From: Nissolia schottii
Lineage: Eukaryota > Streptophyta > Magnoliopsida > Fabales > Fabaceae
DNA length: 64,000 nt
Direction of reading: 5' to 3'
Assembly: GCA_003254905.1 (NCBI GenBank)
Contig: QANU01073741.1
Span: forward strand, 202,898 to 266,897
Shown here piece after piece: positions 33,837-45,400 of the stretch. Under the pieces are notes generated by a model that saw nothing but the letters and a program-made list of their open reading frames with translations, searched no databases and was not told the origin of the DNA. Every line of letters begins with the position of its first letter. The stretch's first letter is position 1. Both the position numbers and the translations under genes were made by a program.

Positions 33837-34196
33837 ATGGTTCAAATGATGATGCATAACCACAATGAGAGTAGCATCAACAACAACGCTCTGTTTAGGA
33901 GCGAGTCATTTGGGCATTATTACCCAAGTGATCAACAGAGCTATAGTATGATGGAGAAGAGGCAGTTATTCCTGAGAAGCTACCAGTTCTGCAGGAAGAA
34001 GAGCATGGAGGAGAGAATCAGAGGGTCGTTGGTGCGTGTGAAGAAGGTGGTTTGGCTGAGGCTGAAATCTGCAACCAGGCTGAGGAGGTTGGTGTTTTCA
34101 AGGTTCAGAATCAAATGCGGCTTCTATTACCGACGGAAAAGGTCCTCGCGGCTTCTAAACCGCCACAAAAGCGATTCCTCTTGTTTGTGGTCATGA
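33837..34196 (+). CDS. small basic plant protein of unknown function (119 aa)
   Basis: I do not recognise the family with certainty. This single-exon frame encodes a strongly basic 119-aa protein. Residues 1-40 are Asn/Ser/His/Tyr-rich with several Met (MVQMMMHNHNESS, SFGHYYPSDQQSYSMM). A central block, RSYQFCRKKSMEERIRGSL, is followed by an Arg/Lys/Val/Leu-rich stretch (VRVKKVVWLRLKSATRLRRL) and a basic tail ending SDSSCLWS. There is no signal peptide or convincing membrane helix. The arginine pattern would suit nuclear targeting or nucleic-acid or membrane-surface binding, but that is inference. Pyrimidine-rich leader sequence upstream and codon-like composition support a real gene. A second basic orphan gene lies 4.8 kb downstream. 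Confidence 0.72.
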   Translation: MVQMMMHNHNESSINNNALFRSESFGHYYPSDQQSYSMMEKRQLFLRSYQFCRKKSMEERIRGSLVRVKKVVWLRLKSATRLRRLVFSRFRIKCGFYYRRKRSSRLLNRHKSDSSCLWS

Positions 34197-34426
34197 TGAG
34201 AAACGTCCATCCCCTGCTTCTATTATTAATTAATCATTAGATGTTGCTATTTATTTCATGATTAAATTCATCGGTTTTCTATTGCTGCTCTTGAATGTAT
34301 TAACTTGTGAAGACAGTTTGCAACTAGTAATTATATTATACAAGTGTTTATTACTTAAGATGTTAACTCTACCATTGATTGTTATCTTCTTTATCTTTTA
34401 TCATCTAGTTTAATCTTTTTTTAATA

Positions 34427-34468
<42 letters not shown>

Positions 34469-35140
34469 TTTTTGTAACTTGACATGGGTCTACTCATAAC
34501 TCTTTAGCTAGTCTCTGCTATTTTCTTTTTCCTAATGGAGTTAGCTGAATTTTGATCCTTAGTCTCTGGCTTAATAATTTTAGGAAGTCCTTTAGGAACT
34601 TGATACATTACACATTATTAGAAGCTAGAATTCCAACATTATATGATTTTATTTTATTTTTCTGTTATTGACATGATATGATTATTACTCTATAATAATG
34701 TATGGGACTGTGTCCCTTGAGAATGGTAGCTACTAGCTAGCTACTTGGAAAATAAAATTATCTCATAAATTTGTTGCAAAGTATGCAAAATGGGGATGTC
34801 TTGTTATGGTTAGGTAGCATCATGTTTAGGGCTAATGGCAAAGTTTCTAGCATCATGTTTAAGGCTATGTTTGAGAATATTATAGACAATGAAAAGAAAA
34901 TGGATTAAGTCATGTCATCGTATTTTCATCTTTAATAAAAAAAAGAAATAATATTTATTCTCTACTTGAGTCTCCATTGTACAAAATTACAAAAATAAAA
35001 ATTTTAAATGACCCTTAGTCATTCCCCTTTCTTTATTTAAATGATTTTTAAACAAGTATTACTTAAGTACAATCATTTCATTTTTTGGCATTCTCTCCGT
35101 CATCTCCCAAAGATAGCCTAAGAAGTTTTGTAGGGTAGGG
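34197..35140. other. AT-rich intergenic DNA
   Basis: This stretch should include the 3' UTR of the 119-aa gene and a TA/TAA microsatellite at 34,422-34,468. Between about 34,800 and 34,865 the phrase AGCATCATGTTTA(A/G)GGCTA occurs twice about 45 bp apart, a small local duplication. I see nothing else that suggests a gene. Confidence 0.5.
34422..34468. repeat. (TA)n(TAA)n microsatellite
   Basis: A short TATATATATA run passes into about eleven TAA units downstream of the 119-aa gene. Such compound repeats are usually polymorphic and are used as SSR markers in legumes. Confidence 0.9.
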
Positions 35141-35613
35141 CTAAAGTTTTGCGGGGACCCTTTGCAATATTGAATTCACAAGGGTGGACCGAGGCTCTCG
35201 GAAAGTTAATAATAAATGGTTTGCAGGGTCATTGAGATAATAATAAAGACATTGTTTTCCTACTTTTCCCTGTAATATTTTTTGGTAGACAAAGGGGCAA
35301 AAACCCAAAAGGAAAACAACAAAAGTTAGCCTCCACGAGGCCACGCGATCTGAATCAGATCATTCAAAAGTAATGTGCGAGTAGCCGCCGGAGCCACATC
35401 AAAATAAGCGATCTTAAAGTTATCAAGGTTGTGACTCCCTGAAGACATGTTGAAGATGCACAACCCAACTCCTTGATAAAAGTTCCCGAATCTGATATAT
35501 GATCGGAGCAGCTGGGTGTAAGCGATTTTGACAATTCTAGATAAGTTTAATAGCACTTTGTGAGTCACAATCAACTCGTACTTTTCCCTGTAATGTGGCT
35601 CTGCATCTGCCAT
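35141..35613 (-). mobile_element. LINE-type RNase H relic
   Basis: One minus-strand frame reads KVRVDCDSQSAIKLI and, after an interruption, LHPAAPIIYQIRELLSRSW followed by VVHLQHVFRESQP. This fits the plant RNase H-like domain found at the end of many non-LTR retrotransposons and their derivatives: an Asp in V-D-C-D-S, a central HP.A..I..I..LL...W segment and a final H-V-.-R-E. Stops and shifts break the frame, and neither reverse transcriptase nor a poly-A tail is obvious. The longer open frames here (95 and 67 aa) are in other frames and are shadows. It could also come from a dispersed RNase H-like gene family. Confidence 0.5.
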
Positions 35614-38600
35614 TCAAATGGCCCACGATAATTCACCATTCCTTTCCTTTTAATTTTCTAACTACATTTATTCATTGCCCATTAAAAATTTACAATGGCA
35701 ATGGCAACTATAAAGATTTTCCCACCAGAAACCGGTTGGCAATTAAGTTTTCAACGGCCTGATTTATGGGATAGTAAATGAAATTAGTGCTACCAATTTA
35801 GATGCCAATTAAGATCTTTACCCAATTTAGGAAATCCGGTGTGTGGTCGAGCTAAATGAGTTCATTATTCCTTAATTAAATTGTAGAGGATTTTGCTTTC
35901 ATTTTATTTCATGGTAGGAAAATTTGTAGTTAAACTTTTCTAGGTAATTCACTAATTTTATCTTTCTATATTCTGGTAAAGCTTTTATTTGTTTCTGCCT
36001 GTAAGCTTTCTTATAAAGAGTTTTGGTCTCATGAGAAAAAAATCCCATGTAGCTAGCTAGGTTATAACTTGTAAGCTAATTTATTTGTATGTTAAAAAAT
36101 GGCCTCATCATACTACAAAAATGTCAATGGCTTTTGCATTAAGTCACCAACGGTAACATACAGGCCAAGCAAAGGGAACATTCATGCAATTTCTTAGAGA
36201 TTTTTAAAATGCCACTATCATGTCAGACTTACATGAAATGGCGTGCAAATATTCAAAACCCAAACAAAGAAAAATTCTCGTATAGTCACTGCTTTGAATT
36301 TTTTTTTCTTCTTTCCTTTTCTTTTCGATATTCCATAGAATGAAAAGCTTAAACTCTAATAAGCGAAAACCAGAACAACAAAGTACATCAGAGATATCAG
36401 ACTTCCTGCAATTTCAATTTAATCACAACAAGCACAGACCAACAAGTTAATACATAGTACACTGCGTTAATATGTATATAAAACATGTTATTACAACGTG
36501 TTCTGAAATATCTCGTCGGGAAACTCTAGCAGGACGAGATATAACAGACCTGTAATGTTGTCCTCAGAGCAAGCTTTGGATTGTGGTTTTGCACGATTGT
36601 TCTTGTCAAAGCTCAAATTAGTGTAGGTAGGAAATGAGTAAATATGATATCATAATCTATTTATCTTGAGTTGTCTTGTGTCTTATCTATAATTAAGTCA
36701 AAATTTGACCTTTGGTTGATATCTAAAGTATATGCTTTAATTATAACTTTTATGTCGGGTTAGTTATGTTGTGTAAGTCATGATGAGTTTTTCATTATGC
36801 TTTAATACTACATCAAATGTACGTCATGTGAAATCTATTTTTTTAAATCCATTTACCGGCCAAGATATTTATTTCACCTTTTTGATTTAGGTGCATATAA
36901 TTACGTAATTGGATTGAACTCACATTATTAGGCCATGACTAATTCAGACTTTGAGTCATTTGGAGTAATCCGTAACACAATGCAAATTTTTATTTGGTTA
37001 TTTTTAAACGAATTTAACTATATTAACAAACATGACTAAATTAAATAGTTATTACAATACATCACATACAATTTAATATATTGATACAATTTAATATATT
37101 AAAGGTTTAGATCACAAGATGCATCCCACTCTCAAAGGTGAGTAGGATTCTACCTTTGTATCATAAGATCATGCATTAGATTGCAGAAAAAAATTATATT
37201 AGACTAATGTTTTTTTATGGATATTACTCATGGCACCATGTATTTTTGGTCAACTCATAACACCACCTCTTCCAAACCCAGAATAAGCCTAATGTCGTAG
37301 TTTTTTTTTTTTTTTCATAAGCTCAAGGTTTCATACCAGTTTCACACATTGGTTTGGTGGGAAATAAATTATTCAGAAAGGCCTAGGGGTTATTTATGCT
37401 CTGAAAATGTTAGGTAATTAGTAATTACTAACTACTACTACTACTTATATAGGTTGATGGTATATGTTTATGGGCTATGAATCTCATAGCCTCTGTCATG
37501 CTTGTACTAATGCTGAGGTGTTTGGGCTTCTGGATCCAAGTATTAAGATTAAGAGTAGGTGGAGAAATTTATTAAAAAATTTGCTAACCAGTTTCTTGAG
37601 ATTATTAATTGAGAAGAAATTTTTACTAATATTTTGATTTATTAATGTATATTTACTAAAAAAATTGTCAAATAATCATAAAAATATTCATAATAATATC
37701 TTACTTTATATACGATTACATAATATTCACAATTTTTATTTTAAAAAATCAAATCCCCAAATTTAAACCAAAAATTTGAAAAAAAACTTAAATAACCATA
37801 TAATTTGGAGATTCGATTTTTAGAAATATAAATTAAGAAAACTACTCTGTAACCAAACATAAATTAAGAACTATTATGAGCATTTTTATAATTATTTAAC
37901 AATTTTTAAGTTAATATAATATTAAATTATTCAAAACATGGTGCCCCTAGGGAAATTTCAATTTACCACACTGATTGAATAAAAATTACAACTAAATCTT
38001 TTCCTATCAGTTGTTTAATTATAGGGCATCCAAAATGTCATTACTCTGAGCCTCTACCGCTCTGAAGCATGGAGTAGGGTCCATATAAATAAATTGCCAG
38101 GTTCACAGCATGGTACCCACCCCTTAACAAATTAATAAAATTTGGGAACATGACAAAAATTAAATTAAGAAAAATTAGGAAAAGAAAAAGAAAGAAAAAA
38201 AGGATAATTAAGTTGTTAAGTCGGTCAAAGAATACGATATGGACCATAGTTAGACTAAACAAGCAATAGATACTATTTTTTCTGCTACAAAATGACAATA
38301 TAATACGAACAGTTGATAGCTTGATTTTTGTGACACTAAATAATTAGATATCTCTTGGCTACTAAAGTTCACAGCCATATAACATTCCATAGTTAAGCAA
38401 AATGATTGGGTTTTCAGCTTATATTTTTAAAAGGGGCATCAATCATTGCACATGCATCCAATATTCCTTTTAACCACCAACTAATTAATTTGGACTGCAA
38501 TGTTTAACTGATAGTGCATAGAGAACTTAGAAAAACGGCAATGTTGGTAATTTGTCGTAAAAATGATTGTCACAATTGAACCTCTTATATATGCAACTTT

Positions 38601-38797
38601 AATTTTTGTTAATGATGTGAGGACCACTTTAGTGTGTACTCAAAAAGCATTTATATAACTAGAGTTTGAATAAATGTTTAATATTAAACTCACGTAAACT
38701 TTAGACACGTTCTTTGTTAAATTCATATAAACTTCTATTAATAATTCAAAAAATACGTAGGTGATTTGTAGCCATGTGTTAAAATTTGATAAATTGA
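35614..38797. other. gene-poor AT-rich intergenic DNA
   Basis: Over 3 kb with no supportable gene. A hairpin at 36,508-36,542 is listed separately. A run of T near 37,300 and many AATTTA-type words give the composition of old, decayed repeats. The open frame at 38,041-38,298 (minus strand) is low-complexity and Phe-rich and is not called. Confidence 0.5.
36508..36542. repeat. 10-bp perfect hairpin stem
   Basis: ATATCTCGTC (36508-36517) and its reverse complement GACGAGATAT (36533-36542) flank a 15-base loop. Weaker complementarity extends outwards for another ~20 bases on each side. It lies in gene-poor DNA and may be a piece of a foldback element. Confidence 0.6.
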
Positions 38798-38861
38798 GTG
38801 CAATCTTGTCTTCATCTACGTCTAAGACTAAGTTCGTTGAAGTATGGTGGCAACCAAGTGT

Positions 38862-38868
38862 TATATAA
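38862..38868 (+). promoter_or_regulatory. TATA box of the 135-aa gene
   Basis: TATATAA lies about 115 bp before the ATG at 38983. It is followed by a pyrimidine-rich leader (ACACTCTCTCTTTATACA) of a length usual for a plant mRNA starting ~30 bp after the TATA box. Confidence 0.55.
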
Positions 38869-38982
38869 AGTTGTCTATATATTCTTATTGTTATTTGTAT
38901 CTCTAACTATAATCTCATACACTCTCTCTTTATACATTTCATTCTCTTGCATAATTCCAATAACAAGTGATTTAATTCAGAG

Positions 38983-39390
38983 ATGGGGTTCCAATTTTTG
39001 GCTACAAAGCGCATGAGAAGTGGCTATGAGAGGCTAACAAGTGGTGATGATCAGAGTCAGAAGAAGGGAGCGAGGATTGGAAGGCGTTGTTGCTGTTGGT
39101 GGGTCAAGTGTGTGAATGGGAGATTGAGATTTCGTGGCATTCGATTATCAAGGTGTAGGAGTAAGGTTTCCTTAAGGCGTTTCTCTAGTGTTCTGTTTCA
39201 GAGCAGAGTAGTGAGAATGTACAGTGATGTTGTCAACAGAATATCCTCAAACATGGATGACATGTACCCTTCTGCTGCTGTTGTTCTTCCCACACAATGG
39301 GGTTTTCCTGTTGTGTCTCATCCTTCTCTTGTGTGTAGGAGGAGTGTCAATTTCATCCCTCTTCAAAGAAAAGTAGTCACTTGCTATTAG
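38983..39390 (+). CDS. small basic Cys/Trp-containing protein of unknown function (135 aa)
   Basis: I do not recognise the family. This single-exon gene encodes a 135-aa Arg/Ser-rich protein starting MGFQFLATKRMRSGYERL. A striking cluster, GRRCCCWWVKCVNGRLRFRG, lies around residues 33-52, followed by repeated Arg-containing segments (IRLSRCRSKVSLRRFSS, QSRVVRMYSDVVNRISS). A hydrophobic patch, YPSAAVVLPTQWGFPVVS, and a basic tail ending KVVTCY follow. The Gly at position 2 followed by a Cys-rich patch could point to lipid modification and membrane-edge location, but the context of Gly2 is not a clear myristoylation site. A TATA box and leader sit at normal distance, which supports a real transcribed gene. 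Confidence 0.68.
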   Translation: MGFQFLATKRMRSGYERLTSGDDQSQKKGARIGRRCCCWWVKCVNGRLRFRGIRLSRCRSKVSLRRFSSVLFQSRVVRMYSDVVNRISSNMDDMYPSAAVVLPTQWGFPVVSHPSLVCRRSVNFIPLQRKVVTCY

Positions 39391-40251
39391 TTATGTTTTC
39401 ATATCTCTTGTAATTCTTTATTTTAGCTGCATAATAATGTTATGGTTCACAGTTATTCATTCTACTTATATTCTATAGTAAATTATATATACTTTTTGGT
39501 TTCCAATGATTTTATTCTTGTAGGAGACAATCTTGTTTGACCATAGAAGTCTCATCAATATAATATAAATGTTATCAACTTCATGCATAAATAGAAAGTA
39601 AAATTAGCTTTATTAAAAGAGCAAAAATGCTCGATAGCACAATAATTTGGTGCACGACAATGATACGAAACTCATCCCGACCGTTAATTTTATTTTTAAC
39701 TTTTGTTATTCAACTTTTTCTCTTTAAAAGGTGAAAATTAACTCTATATATATATATATATGTCTTGTCATTGAAAACTTTTGAAAAACTTATTATGTTA
39801 AAAATAATGTTCTTAAAAAAGAGGTTAATTTTTATTTACCAAACAGTCTACATTATCAAATAAGATATTTCAATATGCATGATTTTTTTTTAAGGAACGA
39901 GAGACTTAACCCAAAATGGGAAAAAGGAGGCAGCATGAGATTACATATACAATGTTCGGGAATTTTTATGTGGCTGAAAGGAAATACATTGTACATAGTC
40001 TAGAATAGTTGAGGGTGACAGAATAATAACGTGTTACAACGCAGAAAGCATACACTGCATACAACAGCGTAATTACTTTCTGGGTTCACTCCTTTACAGC
40101 GAAGGCTCAATTATAAACGAGCTTATAATTTTTGGCCAACCAAGCAATAGTAGCAGTATTCATCACAAATCATGCACTGGATTAAGTTTAGATTCCATGG
40201 ATGAAATGACATGTAAAATGAGTCTTAATAAATAACTCAATATTAAAGTCA
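39391..40251. other. AT-rich intergenic DNA
   Basis: The first part should be the 3' UTR of the 135-aa gene. A (TA)n stretch lies near 39,746-39,761. A less AT-rich block at 39,900-40,160 (AACCCAAAATGGGAAAAAGG and onward) resembles dispersed repeat DNA, but I cannot assign it. Confidence 0.45.
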
Positions 40252-41003
40252 GCAAAATAAAAAAGATAAAATACATCTTTTGGTTTACTAACTTATTTTT
40301 GTTGTTTTATTTTGATCTCTTAATTAATTTTCTGTTATTTTGGTCCCCAAGCTCTTGCAAAATATATTTTATAGTTCCATAACTTATATTGGTTTTTCGT
40401 TTTAGTCCCCTAACATTTGATATATTTATGATTTTATGCATTGAAAATGTAAAATCACTATCCACGCATCATTCAAGCCATAATAAATTTTGGTGATAAT
40501 TAAATAATAGTAAATAATTATGTATATCATGATGATTATTCACAGCGATTTGGTATATTTGTGTTTACATTGTTATTGGCTATAAAATTATGGATTTAAT
40601 TTTGATACATTATCAATGTAAAAAAAATATGTAATGATTCAATCACATATTACTACATTATTTAAAGTATTTAGTTTATATAATAATTGTTTTAAAAGGT
40701 TATATATATATATAATATTACACAATTAGTTAATTGTGTAAAATATTTTTAGTTTATAATGTTCTAAAATTATTTTCAATTATTATTATGTCTTACTTCA
40801 AAAATTAAAAATAAGTTGGGAGGATGAAAAAGTGTATTTTTTAAGAGTCCGAGGTTAAAAAGAATAAAAAAATAGTTCGCAAACCAAAATAAACAAAAAA
40901 AAAAGTAACCAAAACATATATTTTTCAAGAGTTAAGGAATAAAAAATATAAAAAATTAATTAAGTAACAAAAACAAGTTAGGAGACTGAAAATATATTTT
41001 GCC
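40252..41003. mobile_element. long-TIR non-autonomous element
   Basis: The left end, GCAAAAT...AAATACATCTTTTGGTTTACTAACTT, is mirrored at the right end, whose reverse complement reads GCAAAATATATTTTCAGTCT then CCTAACTTGTTTTTGTTACTTAA. Similarity between the arms continues inward for well over 100 bp (TTTGATCTCTTAATTAATTTT, TTTTAGTCCCCTAAC and counterparts). There is no open frame. The ~750-bp length and long imperfect TIRs point to a Mutator-like MITE or foldback element. It ends about 30 bp before the site II cluster of the IF-2 promoter. Confidence 0.55.
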
Positions 41004-41031
41004 AAATAAAAAGATAGTCGACGTCCATCGT

Positions 41032-41122
41032 GGCCCAGTTAGTTGAGTTGGGCCGTTTCAACGTCGCTCATTTGGGCTGATAGGTCATCACAGGGAGGCA
41101 TAGCCCATTCATTTTCAGCCCA
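41032..41122 (+). promoter_or_regulatory. cluster of five site II (TGGGCC/T) motifs
   Basis: TGGGCC or TGGGCT occurs five times on either strand within 91 bp: 41032-41037 (reverse), 41049-41054, 41073-41078, 41102-41107 (reverse) and 41117-41122 (reverse). Site II elements bind TCP factors and are enriched in promoters of plant nuclear genes for mitochondrial and ribosomal proteins. Their position suits the promoter of the mitochondrial IF-2 gene, with the leader exon starting soon after. Confidence 0.65.
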
Positions 41123-42422
41123 AAAAGAAAAGCCAAATTTCTAGCTCATTGAAAAAGAGTAGATCTCGGTTGCGTTGTGGCTAATGGCGGTGGTAATGCC
41201 CCCATCCCTCGCCGTCGTGCTCCCATAGCGCACGAGCCAAATCCTCGCTCCTGGTTGAGCCACAACAGCAACAGCCACCGCAAAACGCAATCCTCTCTCT
41301 CACAGGTTTCTCCCACTCTCTCTATTTAACCGGAATCAGAGTGATTGATGCATCAACTTTCGTTTATTTTTGCCGCTCGTTTTCCTTTCTTCGGTTCAGT
41401 TAAACAAGCTCTTATTCACAGTTCCCTCGTCACATCTCATTTTTCTTTTGATATGTTGTGAGTCATTTCTTTGTGTTTCGTGTGACTTTGTGTTCCAAGC
41501 AGCCGAAAATTGCTGAAAATTAGTATGACTGATAAGATAATGGAAGGTTTTTGACATGCATCTCTTAAAATCGGTTGATTGGTGGTTTGGCTTCCCTGAA
41601 CCCATCCATTAAGTGTTTATTGAAATAGAATGTGTTAGTTAATATTCCAATTTGTATCTGCTATTCCGTCCATTATAATCCAAGCCAGGTATCCAACTCT
41701 AAATAAATCTGTTCTATCCACTTTATTATCCGTTGTTCTTTTTTCTTTTTTCTTTTCCTCTTCCCTTCTTTTAGTCTCTTTTCGAGCTTCTGAGCTCTCA
41801 GCCAAGCTCCAGCTTCTTCATGTATTTGGTTTTCTTGGTGAATTTGTATCTGACAAGTTACAACAGATAAAAGTAGCGTCTTCTCTTACATTATTCTACT
41901 AACGTCACATTGCCTGAGGCATTGTAAAGGACACTACGAAATGGAAAATCATTTCCCTTGAACTGGAAGAGTCTTCTTTTTATTGTAAAACTTTAACAAA
42001 TTCAATATAATTGTTGCAAAACAATTTGGCAATGATTGTCATTTTAGAAAGTTTAGTGATCTTTATTCTAGTACAGCGGCCTCCTCAAATTATTGATTTC
42101 CCCAGTCACTTGTAGAAAATGAAAATTGCGGCTACATGAAAACCTGTGATGTATTGTGACTTTATGCCCTCTTTTTGTGTTTATTATTATAGCCGGTTCT
42201 TCTCTCTGGGGGTGTCTTTTTGCCTCTTGTGCGTGATGGAACTCGAGAGTCCTAGAGAGCTCTTCCGGGGACAATATTAAATGTTTTCATTTTGTGGTTA
42301 CTGCTGACATATGAATAAATCCACCATTAATGAGCTGCGGACTACGTTCATCGTTTTCCTTGTCTATTGTTTTGTACATAATATTGCATTTGGCCTAATA
42401 TGGCAGATTTATATGCTTATGA

Positions 42423-45400
42423 ATGGCGTGGCGGGAGCTTGGAAAGAAGGTGAGTTGTATTTAATAATGATAATCATATTTTTTTTTCATTAAAAACGGT
42501 ACTATCCATATAATAACTACCCAGCTTGCAGATGATTGGGATTTTCCTGTAAATCATATTATGCGGGATAGTTTACTGACTTTGTTTCAGTTACTGACAA
42601 TGTCCTGTTTATTGCCTGAATGCAGAGAATATATATGCATTTTACTAGAGCTTTGACTACAACATCATCCAGGCATGTGGTAGGGTCAAGCTATGGATCT
42701 ATCTTTACTGTGCAATCTGTTTATGCATCACAAAGATCCATGCCGGGTAATTGACAGGTTTTATGTTTTTAATATAATATTTCCTTTACGTGTATGTTAT
42801 AAACTCACAATTTCTTTTAACTACATGATGCAGATTTCATCAGCTGCTCATCTATGGGAGTGGCTAGTTTTTGCAGTGGGACTAAAGAATGTGGTATACG
42901 GTAAGATAGCAATCAGATTTCAATTTTCAAATTGAATCATTGATAACACCATAGTTTAGGTAGTATAAGGATGATAGCATCTATGTGGAGTCTGTGGACT
43001 GTGGACATTATTGAGAGAATCGTGGTCATAAATCAAGGAAGTTTTGTGTTAGCATGGTTTACTGTCTCACATTGTGTCTGATATGGATGTTAATTTCATG
43101 AGTTAGTTTTTGAGGACTGTGGCAAATCTTCAACACTCACTTGGAGTTGTCCTCCACTCTCACACACTAGCAGATGGTCAGCCCGAGATTCTTAACCTAG
43201 GTCTAGTTGTTTCAATGATTTGCTTAGGCGACGAAGGAGCAGCTTCTTTAATGCTTCTGTTTTTTCAGTCTGTTTCATCTTCTATTTAAAATAATTTTCT
43301 GTGATAAGTAGTCACATACCTAGCATGTGACTTTTTAATAAGCTCTAGTCTAGGCCATAAGGTTTTTGGGCTCTGAAAGATTATGCTGGGTTTAGAAATA
43401 TGCCAATAAGTATTTGTATTCAGCTTCCTTCGGCTTTAGTTGAAGATGTCAAAGCTATGTATTTGCCTGTACTTGAAAGAATGAACTGGCATTATTTGAT
43501 AATAGAACTGATAAACTTTTAGTACTTTATTTATATGTGAAAAAAATTGCTTAAATGAAAAGGAAAGGTATAGAGGTCATGAGTTTTGTTTATGGTGGTA
43601 GGTGCTTCCATGCTAGTCCAGCAGTCTGGGGAAGAAGAGGTGATGAGCCATTTGGGTTGAAGACCCCAAAGAGAGAGAAGTATGTGAGAAGGGACAATAG
43701 AAACCAGCCACCTGTTGAAGCTCCGTATGTCCCTCGTATAGTCAAAGCTTCCAAATCTAATCTGGATAAAACAGTAGAAATATTTGAAGGCATGACCCTT
43801 GTTGAACTGGCAAAGCGTACTGGAAAATCAGTATCTTCTTTGCAGGATATCCTCACAAATGTTGGTGAAAAGGTTGAATCAGAGTTTGAGCCTCTCAGCA
43901 TGGATATTGCAGAGCTTGTTGCAATGGTATTTCTCCTTCTTAGATAACATTAAACAATTAAACTGCTTGAATATTAGAAACTAGTACCCTTAGTTTCTGT
44001 TTCTTGGTATTTTTTTCACATAATTTGTTCATTGCCGGTGCAGGAGGTTGGGGTCAATGTTAAGAGGCTACATTCAGCTGAAGGTGCAGAAATTTTACCA
44101 CGTCCTCCAGTTGTAACAGTGATGGGTCATGTTGATCATGGTAAAACTTCTCTTCTCGATGCCTTGCGTCAAACAGCAGTGGCAGCCAAAGAGGCTGGCG
44201 GCATAACTCAGCATGTAGGTGCCTTTGTGGTGGCCATGCCATCTGGAGCATCAATCACATTTCTTGACACCCCTGGCCATGCTGCATTTAGTGCAATGCG
44301 GGCAAGAGGTGCAGCAGTCACAGATATAGTAGTGCTAGTTGTTGCTGCAGATGATGGAGTGATGCCTCAAACCCTTGAAGCCATGTCCCATGCAAAAGCA
44401 GCTAAAGTACCAATTGTAGTTGCAATTAACAAATGTGATAAACCTGGTGCAAATCCTGAGAGAGTAAAACTGCAGCTTGCTTCAGAGGGCTTGCTGCTGG
44501 AGGAGATGGGTGGTGATGTTCAGGTTGTTGAAGTTTCAGCAATTGAAAAAACTGGACTGGATAACCTAGAGGAAGCTTTACTCCTTCAGGCTGAAATGAT
44601 GGATCTGAAAGCACGAATTGATGGGCCTGCTCAAGCTTATGTGGTGGAAGCAAGGCTTGACAAAGGACGGGGTCCCTTGATAACTACTATAGTAAAGGCA
44701 GGGACTCTAGTTTGTGGCCAGCAGGTGGTTGTAGGCTCAGAGTGGGGAAGAATAAGAGCTATTAAAGATATGATGGGTAGGTTAACTCAACGAGCAACAC
44801 CTGCTATGCCTGTCGAGATTGAAGGGCTTCGAGGACTGCCCATGGCTGGGGATGATGTTATTGTTGTTCAGTCTGAGGAGCGAGCCAGAATGCTTAGTTC
44901 TGGTAGGAAAAGGAAATCTGAAGAGGATAGGCTTAGGAGGAAGATGAGCGTGGACAAGCCTTCTACTTTGGAATCATCTGAGGATGAAGTTCCACAGAGG
45001 GTTGAAATGCCACTAATTGTAAAAGCAGATGTTCAGGGAACTGTTCAAGCTGTAACAGATGCATTGAGAACTTTAAATAGTTCCCAGGTATGTGGAGAGA
45101 TCTTTATGTTAACGGTGAACTTTTCTTTATACATGCTGCACACCCACACACACAAATAGTACATGCCAATATATTTTACATGTGTCTAATGATTCTCACA
45201 AAAATGAACCAGCGGTGTGCAAGGCATGATCACTAGAGATGTCAATTGGAAATCTGTCAGTTAAAAGTAAAAATAAATCATTTTAGGTTTTATCACGCAA
45301 GTGTTAGAAGTATGCAAATAAAACCACTAAAATCTATGAGCTTGACCTTCAAATTTAAATTTTCTCCCAAGGTGTTGTGGGTTTATGCTTTGCCCCATTG

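Noticed and set aside
35326-35613. 95-aa minus-strand ORF as a gene
   Set aside because: The recognisable RNase H signal is in another frame, so this ORF is a by-product of a decayed LINE.
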